64,000 nucleotides of DNA, taken from the NCBI RefSeq assembly GCF_023330665.1, contig NZ_CP097127.1:1054001-1118000 (forward strand), read 5' to 3'. Shown here piece by piece: positions 41,521 through 50,011 of the stretch. Position 1 is the first letter of the stretch. Each line of letters begins with the position of its first letter. Origin of the DNA: Conexibacter sp. S30A1 (GTDB lineage Bacteria > Actinomycetota > Thermoleophilia > Solirubrobacterales > Solirubrobacteraceae). Both the position numbers and the translations under genes were made by a program. Under the pieces are notes generated by a model that saw only the letters and a program-made list of their open reading frames with translations, made no database searches and was not told where the DNA came from.

Positions 41521-42768
41521 TCAGCCGGCGGTCCGGGAGCTGCTCCGGCGCTTGGGCGGCGCCAGGTCCGACGGCTTCAGGTAGACGGCGTAGAAGTCAC
41601 GGTTGTCGGGCACCAGGTAGCGCTGCGGCGACTGCCACATCCCCGGCAGCAGGTTCGCCGGCCCGGCCGCGTTCGGCCCGGTGTAGGTGATGAAGCTCGG
41701 CCACTCGGCGTTGATGTCAAGCTGCATCGCCCGCACCGCGCCCGCGTGGATCATGATCTGGGCCAGCGAGGCGACGGTCTGATAGTCCCCGGCCGCGTAG
41801 ATGAGATCACCATTGCGGGTGATGCCTGCGGCGGAGCGCCAAACCATGATCGCGTTGCCGACCGTGGCGCCCCACTGCGGCCCGTCGCTCAGGTTCGGGT
41901 TCGGGCGCCCGTTGTTGACGATCAGCGGCAGGTTCTGACGGGCGTAGACCACGTTGTGGCCGGCAACCGCCCCGCTCTTCCAGTCGATGATGTTGACCGT
42001 GCCGTTGCGATAGCCGACGAACGCCGACAGGCCGTTCTTCATCGGCGCATAGGTATGACCACCCACGACCACACCACCGCCGGAGTCGACCAGCTTAAAG
42101 CCGCTGTTGAACGTCGCCAGAAGCTTGTACCGCAAGGAGGTCGGGACCATCTCCGGGCCGCGCGAAGGGAGGTTGACGCTCGGCTCCTGGACGCCGGGGT
42201 AGTACTGGATCTTGGTCTCGTGCGTGTTGATCCACGCGACGCCTGCGACGATCTGCGGGTAGGCGGGGTTGCTGCGGTAGCTGGTGATCAGCACCGGCGG
42301 GTACTTCAGGCCACGTTCGTGAAACGGCTGGTGCCACTGGCCCTCACCTGGCAGCGCCGGCTTGATCACCGGCTTGATCGGGGCCGGGATCGCGTTGGCG
42401 GCCGCCAGCGCGTGCGCCGCCTTCGCGGCCGCGCTGGACTTCTCAGCGAGTGTGGTTCCGGCCTGATGCGGCAGCGCCTTGATCTTGCCGCCCTTGGCGG
42501 GGGCCGTGAGCGTGTAATACCAGTCCTCGACCTGCATGACGAGCCCGCGCGCGCCGTTGGCTCGCAGCCACTCGACAGCCCGCACCGAGAGCGGGACGTT
42601 GCCCCCCTGCAGGAACACGGAGGCGAACAGGCTGATGAAGGCGACCAGCAGCGACAGTGTCGCCGTGAGGCGCACCACGCGTCCGGCACGGGGACGACGG
42701 CTCACGGCGCGCCGGGTCATCACCCGGCCGCCGCGCGAAACGGTCACGCGATCATCGAACTGGAACAT
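41521..42768 (-). CDS. membrane-anchored phosphodiester glycosidase (NAGPA-like)
   Basis: 415 residues. A basic head is followed by one membrane helix (LTATLSLLVAFISLFASVFL) near residues 35-54, so the bulk is outside. A linker rich in Ala and Pro leads to a domain with LLATFNSGFKL, GGGVVVGGHTYAPM, AGHNVVYARQNLPLIVNNG and AMQLDINAEWPSF. These fit the NAGPA/phosphodiester glycosidase family (PF09992), which cuts sugar-1-phosphodiester bonds, for example in wall polymers. Activity is inferred. It is divergent from the arabinose-donor operon by about 150 bases, where a promoter should lie, though none is clear. Confidence 0.78.
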   Translation of the reverse strand: MFQFDDRVTVSRGGRVMTRRAVSRRPRAGRVVRLTATLSLLVAFISLFASVFLQGGNVPLSVRAVEWLRANGARGLVMQVEDWYYTLTAPAKGGKIKALPHQAGTTLAEKSSAAAKAAHALAAANAIPAPIKPVIKPALPGEGQWHQPFHERGLKYPPVLITSYRSNPAYPQIVAGVAWINTHETKIQYYPGVQEPSVNLPSRGPEMVPTSLRYKLLATFNSGFKLVDSGGGVVVGGHTYAPMKNGLSAFVGYRNGTVNIIDWKSGAVAGHNVVYARQNLPLIVNNGRPNPNLSDGPQWGATVGNAIMVWRSAAGITRNGDLIYAAGDYQTVASLAQIMIHAGAVRAMQLDINAEWPSFITYTGPNAAGPANLLPGMWQSPQRYLVPDNRDFYAVYLKPSDLAPPKRRSSSRTAG

Positions 42769-42921
42769 CGGTCCCGCAGTCTCCCTTTGGACGGCGTGGT
42801 GTAGATTAAAGGCCAGATTAGAAGCTTCTCAGCCGACGGGACCCGGCCAGCAATGCATACTCAGGTCGATGCTCACTGTCGGTGGCGCTGCCGGCGACTC
42901 GTGCGAATTTGACCTTTGAGG

Positions 42922-43098
42922 ATGATCGAGCTGAACCGCAATGCGATTGAGATTGCCCTCTCGGTCACAATCGCTCTTCTGGTGCTGATCATCTCGCCCG
43001 GGCTGGCCGTAACGGGAGCCTTGGCGATCGTGGTCTTGGCTGTGGGCGCCGTGAAGCTGCGCCGGGACCGTGCAGCCCGCGCGAGGCGACGGCGTTGA
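42922..43098 (+). CDS. small membrane protein, first gene of the sugar-lipid operon
   Basis: 58 residues from the ATG at 42922. Two hydrophobic stretches separated by a Pro-Gly turn (IEIALSVTIALLVLIISPG and LAVTGALAIVVLAVGAV) followed by an Arg-rich end. No family recognised. Its stop overlaps the TTG start of the UbiA gene (TTGA), so the two are translationally coupled; it may assist the prenyltransferase. Confidence 0.6.
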   Translation: MIELNRNAIEIALSVTIALLVLIISPGLAVTGALAIVVLAVGAVKLRRDRAARARRRR

Positions 43099-44399
43099 GT
43101 GGCCCCGTCGGCACGGCGCAGACGGGTGATGCGGCTGTGAGTCGCACGCTGTTGGTTGACCTCGACCGCGGCCTGCTCAAGACCAACCTCACGCATGAGG
43201 CGCTGAGCGCCCTGATGCTCTCGCGCCCGCGCGCCGCACTGTGGGCACTCGCACGGCATGGCCGTTCCCCGGCCGCCACGGCGGCGGCGGTCGCCGCGCA
43301 CGTGGAGATCGACGTGAGCACCCTGCCCTACGACCAGCAGACGCTCGCACATGTGCGAGCGGAGCGGGAGCGCGGCGCGTTCATCCTGCTTCAGGCGCGC
43401 CGCACGACACCGTGGGCGGCAGCCGTTGCGGCACACCTGGGCTGCTTCGACGGGATCGTCTCACAGGAGCGCCGCAGCGCGGATGCGCAGCTGGCGCAGA
43501 GCCGACGCCGGCGTCTGAACCCAGCCGCGATGGTGCGTGAGCTGCGCCCACACCAGTGGCTTAAGAACCTGCTCGTGCTCGTCGCGCTGTTCACCGCCCA
43601 AAAGCTCGAGCACCCGACGCTGGTGCTGCACGCGCTTGAGATGCTGGTCGCCTTCTGCCTGGTGTCCTCGAGCGTCTATGTGCTCAACGACCTCGCCGAC
43701 CTGCCCGCCGACCGCGGGCACGCGACAAAGCATCTGCGTCCGCTTGCCTCCGGACAACTGAGCACGCTCAGCGCCTGGGTCCTGTGGCCGCTGCTGGCGG
43801 CGGCAGGTGGCGCGCTCGCGGCTCTGACACTGCCGCTCAGTGCCTGCCTGTGGCTGCTCTCCTACTACGCCGGAACGCTCTTTTACACCTTCGGCGCCAA
43901 ACGCCAGCCGATCCTGGACGTGATCGTCCTGGCGGGGCTGTACACGGTTCGGATCATCGCTGGCGCCGCCGCGATCGACGTACCGGTCTCGATCTGGCTG
44001 TTGACGTTCTCGATGTCGATATTCACCAGCCTCGCGCTGGTCAAGCGCGTCAGCGAGCTGACGCGTGCGGTCGAGACGGGCGGGCCCCTGCGGGGCCGCG
44101 GTTACGAGGTGCGCGACCTGACCACCCTCAAGTCACTCGGCGTGACGGCCTCTTACGCCGCCGTCGTGGTGCTTGCGCTGTACGTGCATGATCCGGCGAC
44201 ATCCAGGCTCTACGACACGCCCAGCATCCTCTGGGCGGTCGTGCCAGTCCTGTTGTACTGGTCCTCACGCCTCTGGCTGCTGGCTGATCGCGGCGAGATC
44301 GACGAGGACCCGCTGCTGTTTGCGACCCGCGACCGCATCAGCTATGTGGTCGTGTTGATCACCGTGGCCGCGTTCGTGGCCGCCAAGTTCTTCGGTTGA
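43095..44399 (+). CDS. UbiA-family prenyltransferase with eroded HAD domain (decaprenyl-phosphate phosphoribosyltransferase-like)
   Basis: 434 residues from a TTG. Residues 15-130 look like a HAD hydrolase domain: LLVDLDRGLLKTNLTHEAL stands for DxDGTL, and LPYDQQTLAHVRAERERG and HLGCFDGIVSQERRS are family blocks. The motif II Ser/Thr and the Lys and Asp of motifs III and IV are missing, so it is probably inactive. Residues 145-434 are a UbiA membrane domain with VLNDLADLPADRGHATKHLRPLASG split as the NDxxD and D/HxxK motifs. In mycobacteria this enzyme (Rv3806c) starts decaprenylphosphoryl-arabinose synthesis. DprE1-like and DprE2-like genes follow, which supports this. Confidence 0.86.
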   Translation: MSGPVGTAQTGDAAVSRTLLVDLDRGLLKTNLTHEALSALMLSRPRAALWALARHGRSPAATAAAVAAHVEIDVSTLPYDQQTLAHVRAERERGAFILLQARRTTPWAAAVAAHLGCFDGIVSQERRSADAQLAQSRRRRLNPAAMVRELRPHQWLKNLLVLVALFTAQKLEHPTLVLHALEMLVAFCLVSSSVYVLNDLADLPADRGHATKHLRPLASGQLSTLSAWVLWPLLAAAGGALAALTLPLSACLWLLSYYAGTLFYTFGAKRQPILDVIVLAGLYTVRIIAGAAAIDVPVSIWLLTFSMSIFTSLALVKRVSELTRAVETGGPLRGRGYEVRDLTTLKSLGVTASYAAVVVLALYVHDPATSRLYDTPSILWAVVPVLLYWSSRLWLLADRGEIDEDPLLFATRDRISYVVVLITVAAFVAAKFFG

Positions 44400-44402
44400 G
44401 CG

Positions 44403-45722
44403 TTGAGCCCGCGTAGCGTCGCTCTCAGCGGCTGGGGCCGCTGGCCGCAGGTCGAGGCCGAGCTCACCGAGGCAACGACCCTTGACGGGATCCGCGGCCT
44501 TGTCGGGCTGGGTGCGGTCAGCGTGCGCGGAGCCGGGCGCAGCTATGGCGACAGCTCGCTTGGTACGCGCGTGCTCGACATGGCCCACCACACGCGCATG
44601 CGCAGCTTCGATCGTGACTCCGGTGTGGCCGTGGTCGACGCCGGGGCGACGATCGAGGATCTGCTGCGCGTGTTCGCGCCGCGTGGCTGGCTGCCGGCCG
44701 TCACGCCCGGAACACGGTTTGTGACAGTCGGCGGCGCGCTGGCCTCGGACGTGCACGGTAAGAACCACCATGCGGCCGGCTCCTTCTCAGACCACGTGCT
44801 GTGGTTTGAGCTTTTGCTGGGCGACGGTGAGGTCGTCCGCGTTAGTCGCGAGTCCCTTCCGGAGCTGTTCCATGCCACCGCGGGTGGCATGGGGCTCACA
44901 GGCGTAATCCTGTCGGTGGCGCTCCAGCTGATCCCGGTCCGGTCCGGTCGCATCCTGCAGCGGTCGCTCAAGCTCCCAGGTATCGACGCAACCGTGGCCG
45001 CGATCGAGACAAACGCAAACTGGACCTACTCCGCCGCCTGGATCGACTGCCAGGCCCGCGGCCGGTCGCTCGGGCGCTCGCTGCTGTTGCTCGGCGAACA
45101 CGACACCGATGGCGGCCACGATCCCGCTGTCAACGTCAGGCGCCCCGTGGCGATACCGTTTGTACCCCCGTCCGGAACCCTCGCCCGGCCGGTGGTGAGC
45201 GCCTTCAACACGCTCTACCACGGCCGACAGCGCGCCGTCGAGCGGACCGCTCTGGTGTCCTACACAAGCTTCTTCCATCCGCTTGACGCGATCGCCAACT
45301 GGAACCTGCTCTACGGCAAGCGCGGGTTTTTGCAGTACCAGTTCGTGACACCTGCGCAGGCCGGGGCCGATCCGCTGAGACGGGCGCTTGCGCTGATCTC
45401 GCAGGCACCGGTGCCGGCACCGCTGGCTGTGCTCAAGGCGTTCGGGGAAGCCAACTCAAACCTCCTCTCGTTTCCCCTGCGTGGCTACACGCTCGCCGTC
45501 GACATGCCCGCAACCGCCGCCGCCCTTGAACTCTGTGAGCGGCTTGACCGCCTGGTGCTCGATTGCGGCGGACGTATCTACCTGAGCAAGGACGCCCGCA
45601 TGAGCCCCGAGACGTTCCGTGCCTGCTACCCCCGCTGGCAGGAGTTCGAGGAGATCAGGGCCCGCCACGGCGCCACCGGCAAGTTCTCGACGCTGCAGTC
45701 GACCAGGCTCGGGCTGACATGA
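44403..45722 (+). CDS. dprE1: DprE1-like FAD-dependent decaprenylphosphoryl-ribose 2-oxidase
   Basis: 439 residues from a TTG three bases after the UbiA stop. It is a VAO-type flavoenzyme: RGAGRSYGDSSLG near residue 42, GGALASDVHGKNHH near residue 115, and GGMGLTGVILSVALQL near residue 160. The C-terminal LLSFPLRGYTLAVDMP and RIYLSKDARM include the active-site Lys. The family oxidises the ribose C2 hydroxyl to the keto form, the first half of the epimerisation to arabinose. Where mycobacterial DprE1 has the reactive Cys (WNICVDFP), this protein has Ala365. Its stop overlaps the next start. Confidence 0.9.
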   Translation: MSPRSVALSGWGRWPQVEAELTEATTLDGIRGLVGLGAVSVRGAGRSYGDSSLGTRVLDMAHHTRMRSFDRDSGVAVVDAGATIEDLLRVFAPRGWLPAVTPGTRFVTVGGALASDVHGKNHHAAGSFSDHVLWFELLLGDGEVVRVSRESLPELFHATAGGMGLTGVILSVALQLIPVRSGRILQRSLKLPGIDATVAAIETNANWTYSAAWIDCQARGRSLGRSLLLLGEHDTDGGHDPAVNVRRPVAIPFVPPSGTLARPVVSAFNTLYHGRQRAVERTALVSYTSFFHPLDAIANWNLLYGKRGFLQYQFVTPAQAGADPLRRALALISQAPVPAPLAVLKAFGEANSNLLSFPLRGYTLAVDMPATAAALELCERLDRLVLDCGGRIYLSKDARMSPETFRACYPRWQEFEEIRARHGATGKFSTLQSTRLGLT

Positions 45723-46462
45723 GACAGATAACGGTGATCGGCGCGAGCTCGGCGATCGCGGAGGCTTGCATGCGTCGCTGGTGTACGGAGGAGCCGACAC
45801 ACTTCGTGCTCGTCGGCCGCCGCGAGGACACGCTTCGCGCGATCTCCGAGGACCTCGTGACCAGGGGCTGTGACGGTACCGAAGCGAGCATCCACGTCGG
45901 TGCCTTTCGAGACAGCGAGGAGGTCGCTGCGACGGTCGCCGGGGCGCTGGAGCACGGTCGCCCCGACATCGCGCTGGTGGCCTTCGGTTCGCTGCCTGAG
46001 CAGGCTGTGGTGAGCGCCACCGCCAGTGCGCTCACCGAGGCGCTGGAGGTCAACGGCGTCTGGCCGGCGCTATGCGCGCAGCTGCTCTTCAACGCGCTGC
46101 GCGAGGAAGGCGCTGGCCGGATCGTGCTGCTCGGCTCGGTCGCCGGGGATCGCGGCCGGCGATCCAACTACGCCTACGGCGCGGCGAAATCACTGCTTGC
46201 CACGTTCGCGGCCGGGCTCGCTCACGCCGCGGTCGGCACCGGCGTCAGCGTCTCGTTGGTCAAACCCGGCCCGACGGACACGCCGATGACACGTGGGGCA
46301 GGCACACGCGGCCGGCTCGCCGCCCCCGACGATGTTGCGCGCACGATCGTGGCGGGTGTGGCCCGCAAGCAGCCGGTGATCTACGCGCCACCGCGCTGGC
46401 GGGTGATCATGGCGATCATCCGGGCGCTTCCGGGGCCGCTCTTTGACCGGCTCGACATCTGA
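45719..46462 (+). CDS. dprE2: DprE2-like short-chain dehydrogenase
   Basis: 247 residues from the ATG at 45719, overlapping the DprE1 stop (ATGA). Classical SDR: VIGASSAIAEACMRRW at residue 5, VGRREDTL, ALVAFG, the Ser in VLLGSVAGDRGR and YAYGAAKSLL with the Tyr and Lys of YxxxK. It reduces the 2-keto sugar made by DprE1 to give polyprenyl-phospho-arabinose. The three-gene order and overlaps match the mycobacterial pathway, although no arabinosyltransferase is seen in this window. Confidence 0.9.
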   Translation: MRQITVIGASSAIAEACMRRWCTEEPTHFVLVGRREDTLRAISEDLVTRGCDGTEASIHVGAFRDSEEVAATVAGALEHGRPDIALVAFGSLPEQAVVSATASALTEALEVNGVWPALCAQLLFNALREEGAGRIVLLGSVAGDRGRRSNYAYGAAKSLLATFAAGLAHAAVGTGVSVSLVKPGPTDTPMTRGAGTRGRLAAPDDVARTIVAGVARKQPVIYAPPRWRVIMAIIRALPGPLFDRLDI

Positions 46463-46516
46463 AGCAGTCGCGCGACCGGCACAGAAGGCTGATGCGCGCG
46501 TTGCCCGAGCGGTGGC

Positions 46517-49414
46517 TCAGGCGCCGTGGCAGCGCTTGTACTTCTTGCCCGATCCGCACCAGCAGGGATCGTTGCGGCCCGGCTCGTTTGCGTCGGCATG
46601 GCGCTGGGCGACCACCGGTGCAGCGGCCACCGGCGCCGGCAGGACGCCGGGCACGGCCGACTCCGCCACCGCTCCGGCGCCCGTGGCAGCGGCCGCCAGC
46701 GCCTGCGCACCCATCGGCACGCCGCCGCCGTTGTAGCGCACGCTGCCACCTGCCGTTGAGGTGCTTGACGAGGAGCTGGGCGCGCTTGGCTTGAGCGGCG
46801 ATGGCATCTGCTCAGGCGTCGGCATGTCCTGGATGGTCACCTCGACGTGGTACAGGTTGCGCGCGAAGTCGTACCAGATCGTCTTCATCAGGTCTTCAAA
46901 CAGCGTGAAGGCCTCGTTCTTGTAGGCGACCAGCGGATCGAGCTGGGCCAGTCCACGCAGGCCGATCCCCTCGCGCAGATACTCAAGGTCGTGCAGGTGC
47001 TCGCGCCAGCGCTGGTCGATGATGTCAAGCAGCAGATAGCGTTCGAGCTCGCGCATCAGCACCGCGTCGCCAAGCATGCCGAGCTCCTGTTCGCGGCGGT
47101 CGTAGAGCTCGAGCGCCTCCTCCTGCAGCCGCGCGACCAGGTCGTCGCGGTCGACTCGGTCCGGGTCGAGCGAGAGCAGCTCGTCGCTGGGCTGGAAGAT
47201 CTCGGCCACGCGCTTCAGCAACCCGGGCACATCCCAGTCCTCGATGTAATCGCTGGCGGTGTATTCGCCCACCAGACGCTCGAGCAGGCTGGCGATCTCC
47301 TGGCGAGCGATCTCACCCATGTCGCGTCCCTCGAGGATGCCGTCACGGTAGGCGTAGATCACCTCGCGCTGCTGGTTGAGGACGTCGTCGTACTCAAGCG
47401 TGGTCTTGCGCATCAGGAAGTACTGCTCTTCCACCTTCTTCTGCGCCTTCTCGATCTGCTTGGAGAGCATGCCCGCCTCGATCGGCTCTTCATTGCCCTC
47501 CTCGTCGTAGGAGCCGAGACGGTCGAGGATCCGGTAGATGCGGTCACCGGCGAAGAGGCGGACGAGGTCGTCCTCAGCGGACAGATAGAAGCGCGTCTCG
47601 CCGGGATCTCCCTGGCGCCCTGAACGGCCTCGCAGCTGGTTGTCGATCCGGCGCGACTCGTGCCGCTCGGTGCCGAGGATGAAAAGCCCGCCGGCGGCCA
47701 TCACCTCTTCGCGCGCGGCCCCGACGCGGCGCTCGAGCGTCGGCAACACGGTCTGGCGGTGTTCCTCGTAATCGGGCGCATCGGGCTCGAGCCCGAGCTT
47801 GCGCAGCTCCAGTTCGGCGAGATGCTCAGGATTGCCGCCGAGCTTGATGTCCACGCCACGGCCAGCCATGTTGGTGGCGATCGTCACGGCGCCTGGAGCG
47901 CCGGCTTCGGCGACGATCTCACCCTCGCGCTCGGCGTATTCGGGCTTGGCGTTGAGCACCGTGTGGGGGATGTTGCGCTGCTTGAGCCGTGCCGATAGCA
48001 GCTCCGAGACCTCGACCGAGATCGTGCCGACAAGCACCGGCTGACCCTTGCTGTGGCGCGCCTCGATCTCCTTGACCACGGCCCGCCACTTGCCCTCCTT
48101 GGTCTTGTAGACCTGATCGTTGCGGTCAGCACGAATCATCGGCGCGTTGGTCGGGATCTGAACGACCTCGAGCTTGTAGATCTTCATGAACTCGGTCGCC
48201 TCGGTCGCGGCCGTGCCCGTCATGCCGGCGAGCTTGTCGTACTTGCGAAAGTAGTTCTGCAGCGTGACCGAAGCCAGCGTGTCGCTCTCCTCCTGCACGC
48301 GCACGCCCTCCTTGGCCTCAACCGCCTGGTGCAAGCCCTCGGACCAGCGTCGGCCCTCGAGGATGCGGCCGGTGTGCTCATCGATGATTTGAACCTGGTC
48401 GTCGATCACCGCATAGTCGACGTCTCGCTTCTTCAGCGCCTGCGCCTTCAGAGCCTGATACAGGTGGTTGATCAGATGTCCGTTCTCGGCGCGGTAGAGA
48501 TGGTCGATGCCCAGGAAGCGCTCGGCCTTGGCCACACCGCGCTCGGTTACAGACACGGTCTCGTACTTTTCGTCAACCTCGTAGTCGAAGTCCGGGACGT
48601 AATTCTTGCGATCCATGGGCAAGAGCCCGTCGGGCGTCTTGCCGAGCACCATCTGCGGGGCGAGCTTGGCAAACAGCCCGTACAGGTCGGCGGCCTGCTC
48701 GGGAGCGCCGGAGATGATCAGCGGCGTGCGGGCCTCATCGATGAGGATGTTGTCGACCTCGTCCACGATCGCAAAATGGTGGTAGCGGGAGCCCGTCGCG
48801 GGGGCCTCACGACCGCCGTGCTGCACCTTCTCCTCAAGCGTGCGAGCCATGTTGTCGCGCAGGTAGTCAAAGCCGAACTCGGAGTTGGTCCCGTAGGTGA
48901 TGTCGGCGGCGTAGGCGCTCTGCTTCTCCTCGTAGGACTGCATCGTCTGCAGGATGCCGGTGCTGAGACCGAGCGCGTCGTAGATCGGCTTCATCCACAG
49001 CGCGTCACGGCGGGCCAGGTAGTCGTTGACGGTGACCACGTGCACGCCCCTGCCCGACAGCGCGTTCAGCACCACGGCGCTGGTGGCCGTCAGCGTCTTG
49101 CCCTCGCCGGTTCGCATCTCGGCGATGGCGCCGTCGTGCAGGACCATCCCGCCGATCAGCTGCACATCGAAGTGGCGCATGCCAAGCGTCCGCCGTGAAA
49201 CCTCGCGAACCAGCGCGAAGGTCTCCGGCAGAAGCTCGCTGAGCTCTTCCCCGTTACGCGCACGCGTGCGCAACTCATCGGCCAGCTCTCGCAGCTCCGC
49301 GTCTGTCGAAGCCTCCATCTCGGGCTCGTAGGCTCCGATCTGGGCGACGCGCTGCTCGTAGCTCTTGAACTTCTTTGCTTCGCCGATGCGAAGCGCACGG
49401 TCGAGGAATGACAT
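46517..49414 (-). CDS. secA: preprotein translocase ATPase SecA
   Basis: 965 residues. Walker A MRTGEGKT near residue 100, DEVDNILIDEARTPLIISG with Walker B, the preprotein crosslinking domain, VLVGTISVEVSELLS, MAGRGVDIKLGG and QLRGRSGRQGDPGETRFYLS of the second motor half, then the helical scaffold. A Pro/Ser/Ala-rich linker precedes the C-terminal zinc-binding SecB/ribosome contact motif RNDPCWCGSGKKYKRCHG, which is complete. It drives Sec-dependent export at the membrane. hpf lies upstream, separated by a strong hairpin. Confidence 0.98.
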   Translation of the reverse strand: MSFLDRALRIGEAKKFKSYEQRVAQIGAYEPEMEASTDAELRELADELRTRARNGEELSELLPETFALVREVSRRTLGMRHFDVQLIGGMVLHDGAIAEMRTGEGKTLTATSAVVLNALSGRGVHVVTVNDYLARRDALWMKPIYDALGLSTGILQTMQSYEEKQSAYAADITYGTNSEFGFDYLRDNMARTLEEKVQHGGREAPATGSRYHHFAIVDEVDNILIDEARTPLIISGAPEQAADLYGLFAKLAPQMVLGKTPDGLLPMDRKNYVPDFDYEVDEKYETVSVTERGVAKAERFLGIDHLYRAENGHLINHLYQALKAQALKKRDVDYAVIDDQVQIIDEHTGRILEGRRWSEGLHQAVEAKEGVRVQEESDTLASVTLQNYFRKYDKLAGMTGTAATEATEFMKIYKLEVVQIPTNAPMIRADRNDQVYKTKEGKWRAVVKEIEARHSKGQPVLVGTISVEVSELLSARLKQRNIPHTVLNAKPEYAEREGEIVAEAGAPGAVTIATNMAGRGVDIKLGGNPEHLAELELRKLGLEPDAPDYEEHRQTVLPTLERRVGAAREEVMAAGGLFILGTERHESRRIDNQLRGRSGRQGDPGETRFYLSAEDDLVRLFAGDRIYRILDRLGSYDEEGNEEPIEAGMLSKQIEKAQKKVEEQYFLMRKTTLEYDDVLNQQREVIYAYRDGILEGRDMGEIARQEIASLLERLVGEYTASDYIEDWDVPGLLKRVAEIFQPSDELLSLDPDRVDRDDLVARLQEEALELYDRREQELGMLGDAVLMRELERYLLLDIIDQRWREHLHDLEYLREGIGLRGLAQLDPLVAYKNEAFTLFEDLMKTIWYDFARNLYHVEVTIQDMPTPEQMPSPLKPSAPSSSSSTSTAGGSVRYNGGGVPMGAQALAAAATGAGAVAESAVPGVLPAPVAAAPVVAQRHADANEPGRNDPCWCGSGKKYKRCHGA

Positions 49415-49488
49415 GTCGTTAGCGTACTAGCGCCGAGCCGGCCAGGCCGGCAGTCTCGCACAACCGTAACCTCCCGCAGGCGGCCAAA

Positions 49489-49521
49489 CGCCGGGCGCGG
49501 CCACGCAGGCCGCCCCCGGCG
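49489..49521 (-). terminator. GC-rich hairpin between hpf and secA
   Basis: CGCCGGGCGCGGCC (49489-49502), loop ACGCA, GGCCGCCCCCGGCG (49508-49521): 13 of 14 pairs. It lies 18 bases after the hpf stop and 75 bases before the secA start, so it probably ends or attenuates hpf transcription. Confidence 0.65.
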
Positions 49522-49539
49522 TAAGCGACAGCCAGAGCT

Positions 49540-49914
49540 TCAGGCGCTCTCGCCCGCCGCAGTGGCGACGATGCCGGCTGGATTCGCGGCCGATGCCAGC
49601 TCGCGGTCCGCGCGCCGCCGGCGGCGCTTCTCGCGGTGGCGCTTGACCTGGACCGTGAGCTCATCACCAACGGCGTTGATCGAATGTGCAAGGTCACGGC
49701 TTGCGTGGCGAGCACGCAGCGTCACGCCCTTCAGATGGAGCGTCGCTTCAGCGACCTGAGAATCGGCGATTGACGGGTTGTTCTCGTGGAACACCTCGAC
49801 CTCGAGCTCGGCAAGCTCCGACACCTGCCGCTCGATCACACGGAAGCTGCGCTGTACATGCTCGCGCAGATCCTCCGAGACGGGAACATTCCGGCCCTTG
49901 ACCTGGATGCGCAT
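49540..49914 (-). CDS. hpf: ribosome hibernation promoting factor, short form
   Basis: 124 residues from an ATG at 49914, with AGGAGGT nine bases upstream, the strongest ribosome-binding site seen in the window. MRIQVKGRNVPVSEDLREHV, LEVEVFHENN and ATLHLKGVTLRARHASRDL match the RaiA/HPF N-domain that sits in the decoding centre of idle 70S ribosomes. The usual C-terminal dimerisation domain of actinobacterial long HPF is replaced by a basic stretch (HREKRRRRRADRE) and a low-complexity tail. It would block ribosomes but may not form 100S dimers by itself. Confidence 0.9.
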   Translation of the reverse strand: MRIQVKGRNVPVSEDLREHVQRSFRVIERQVSELAELEVEVFHENNPSIADSQVAEATLHLKGVTLRARHASRDLAHSINAVGDELTVQVKRHREKRRRRRADRELASAANPAGIVATAAGESA

Positions 49915-50011
49915 GGCCGACCTCCTTTTCTTCCTCAGAAGGGAGTGCTTGTGATGATCAATACGATAGCCCACCCGCTGGCCGCCGCGCGACAGCAGGG
50001 CATGCCGGCGA

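Noticed and set aside
41428..42804. Plus-strand frame including a poly-proline run from the C tract
   Set aside because: The prolines come only from the homopolymer, and the remainder is antisense to the phosphodiester glycosidase gene.
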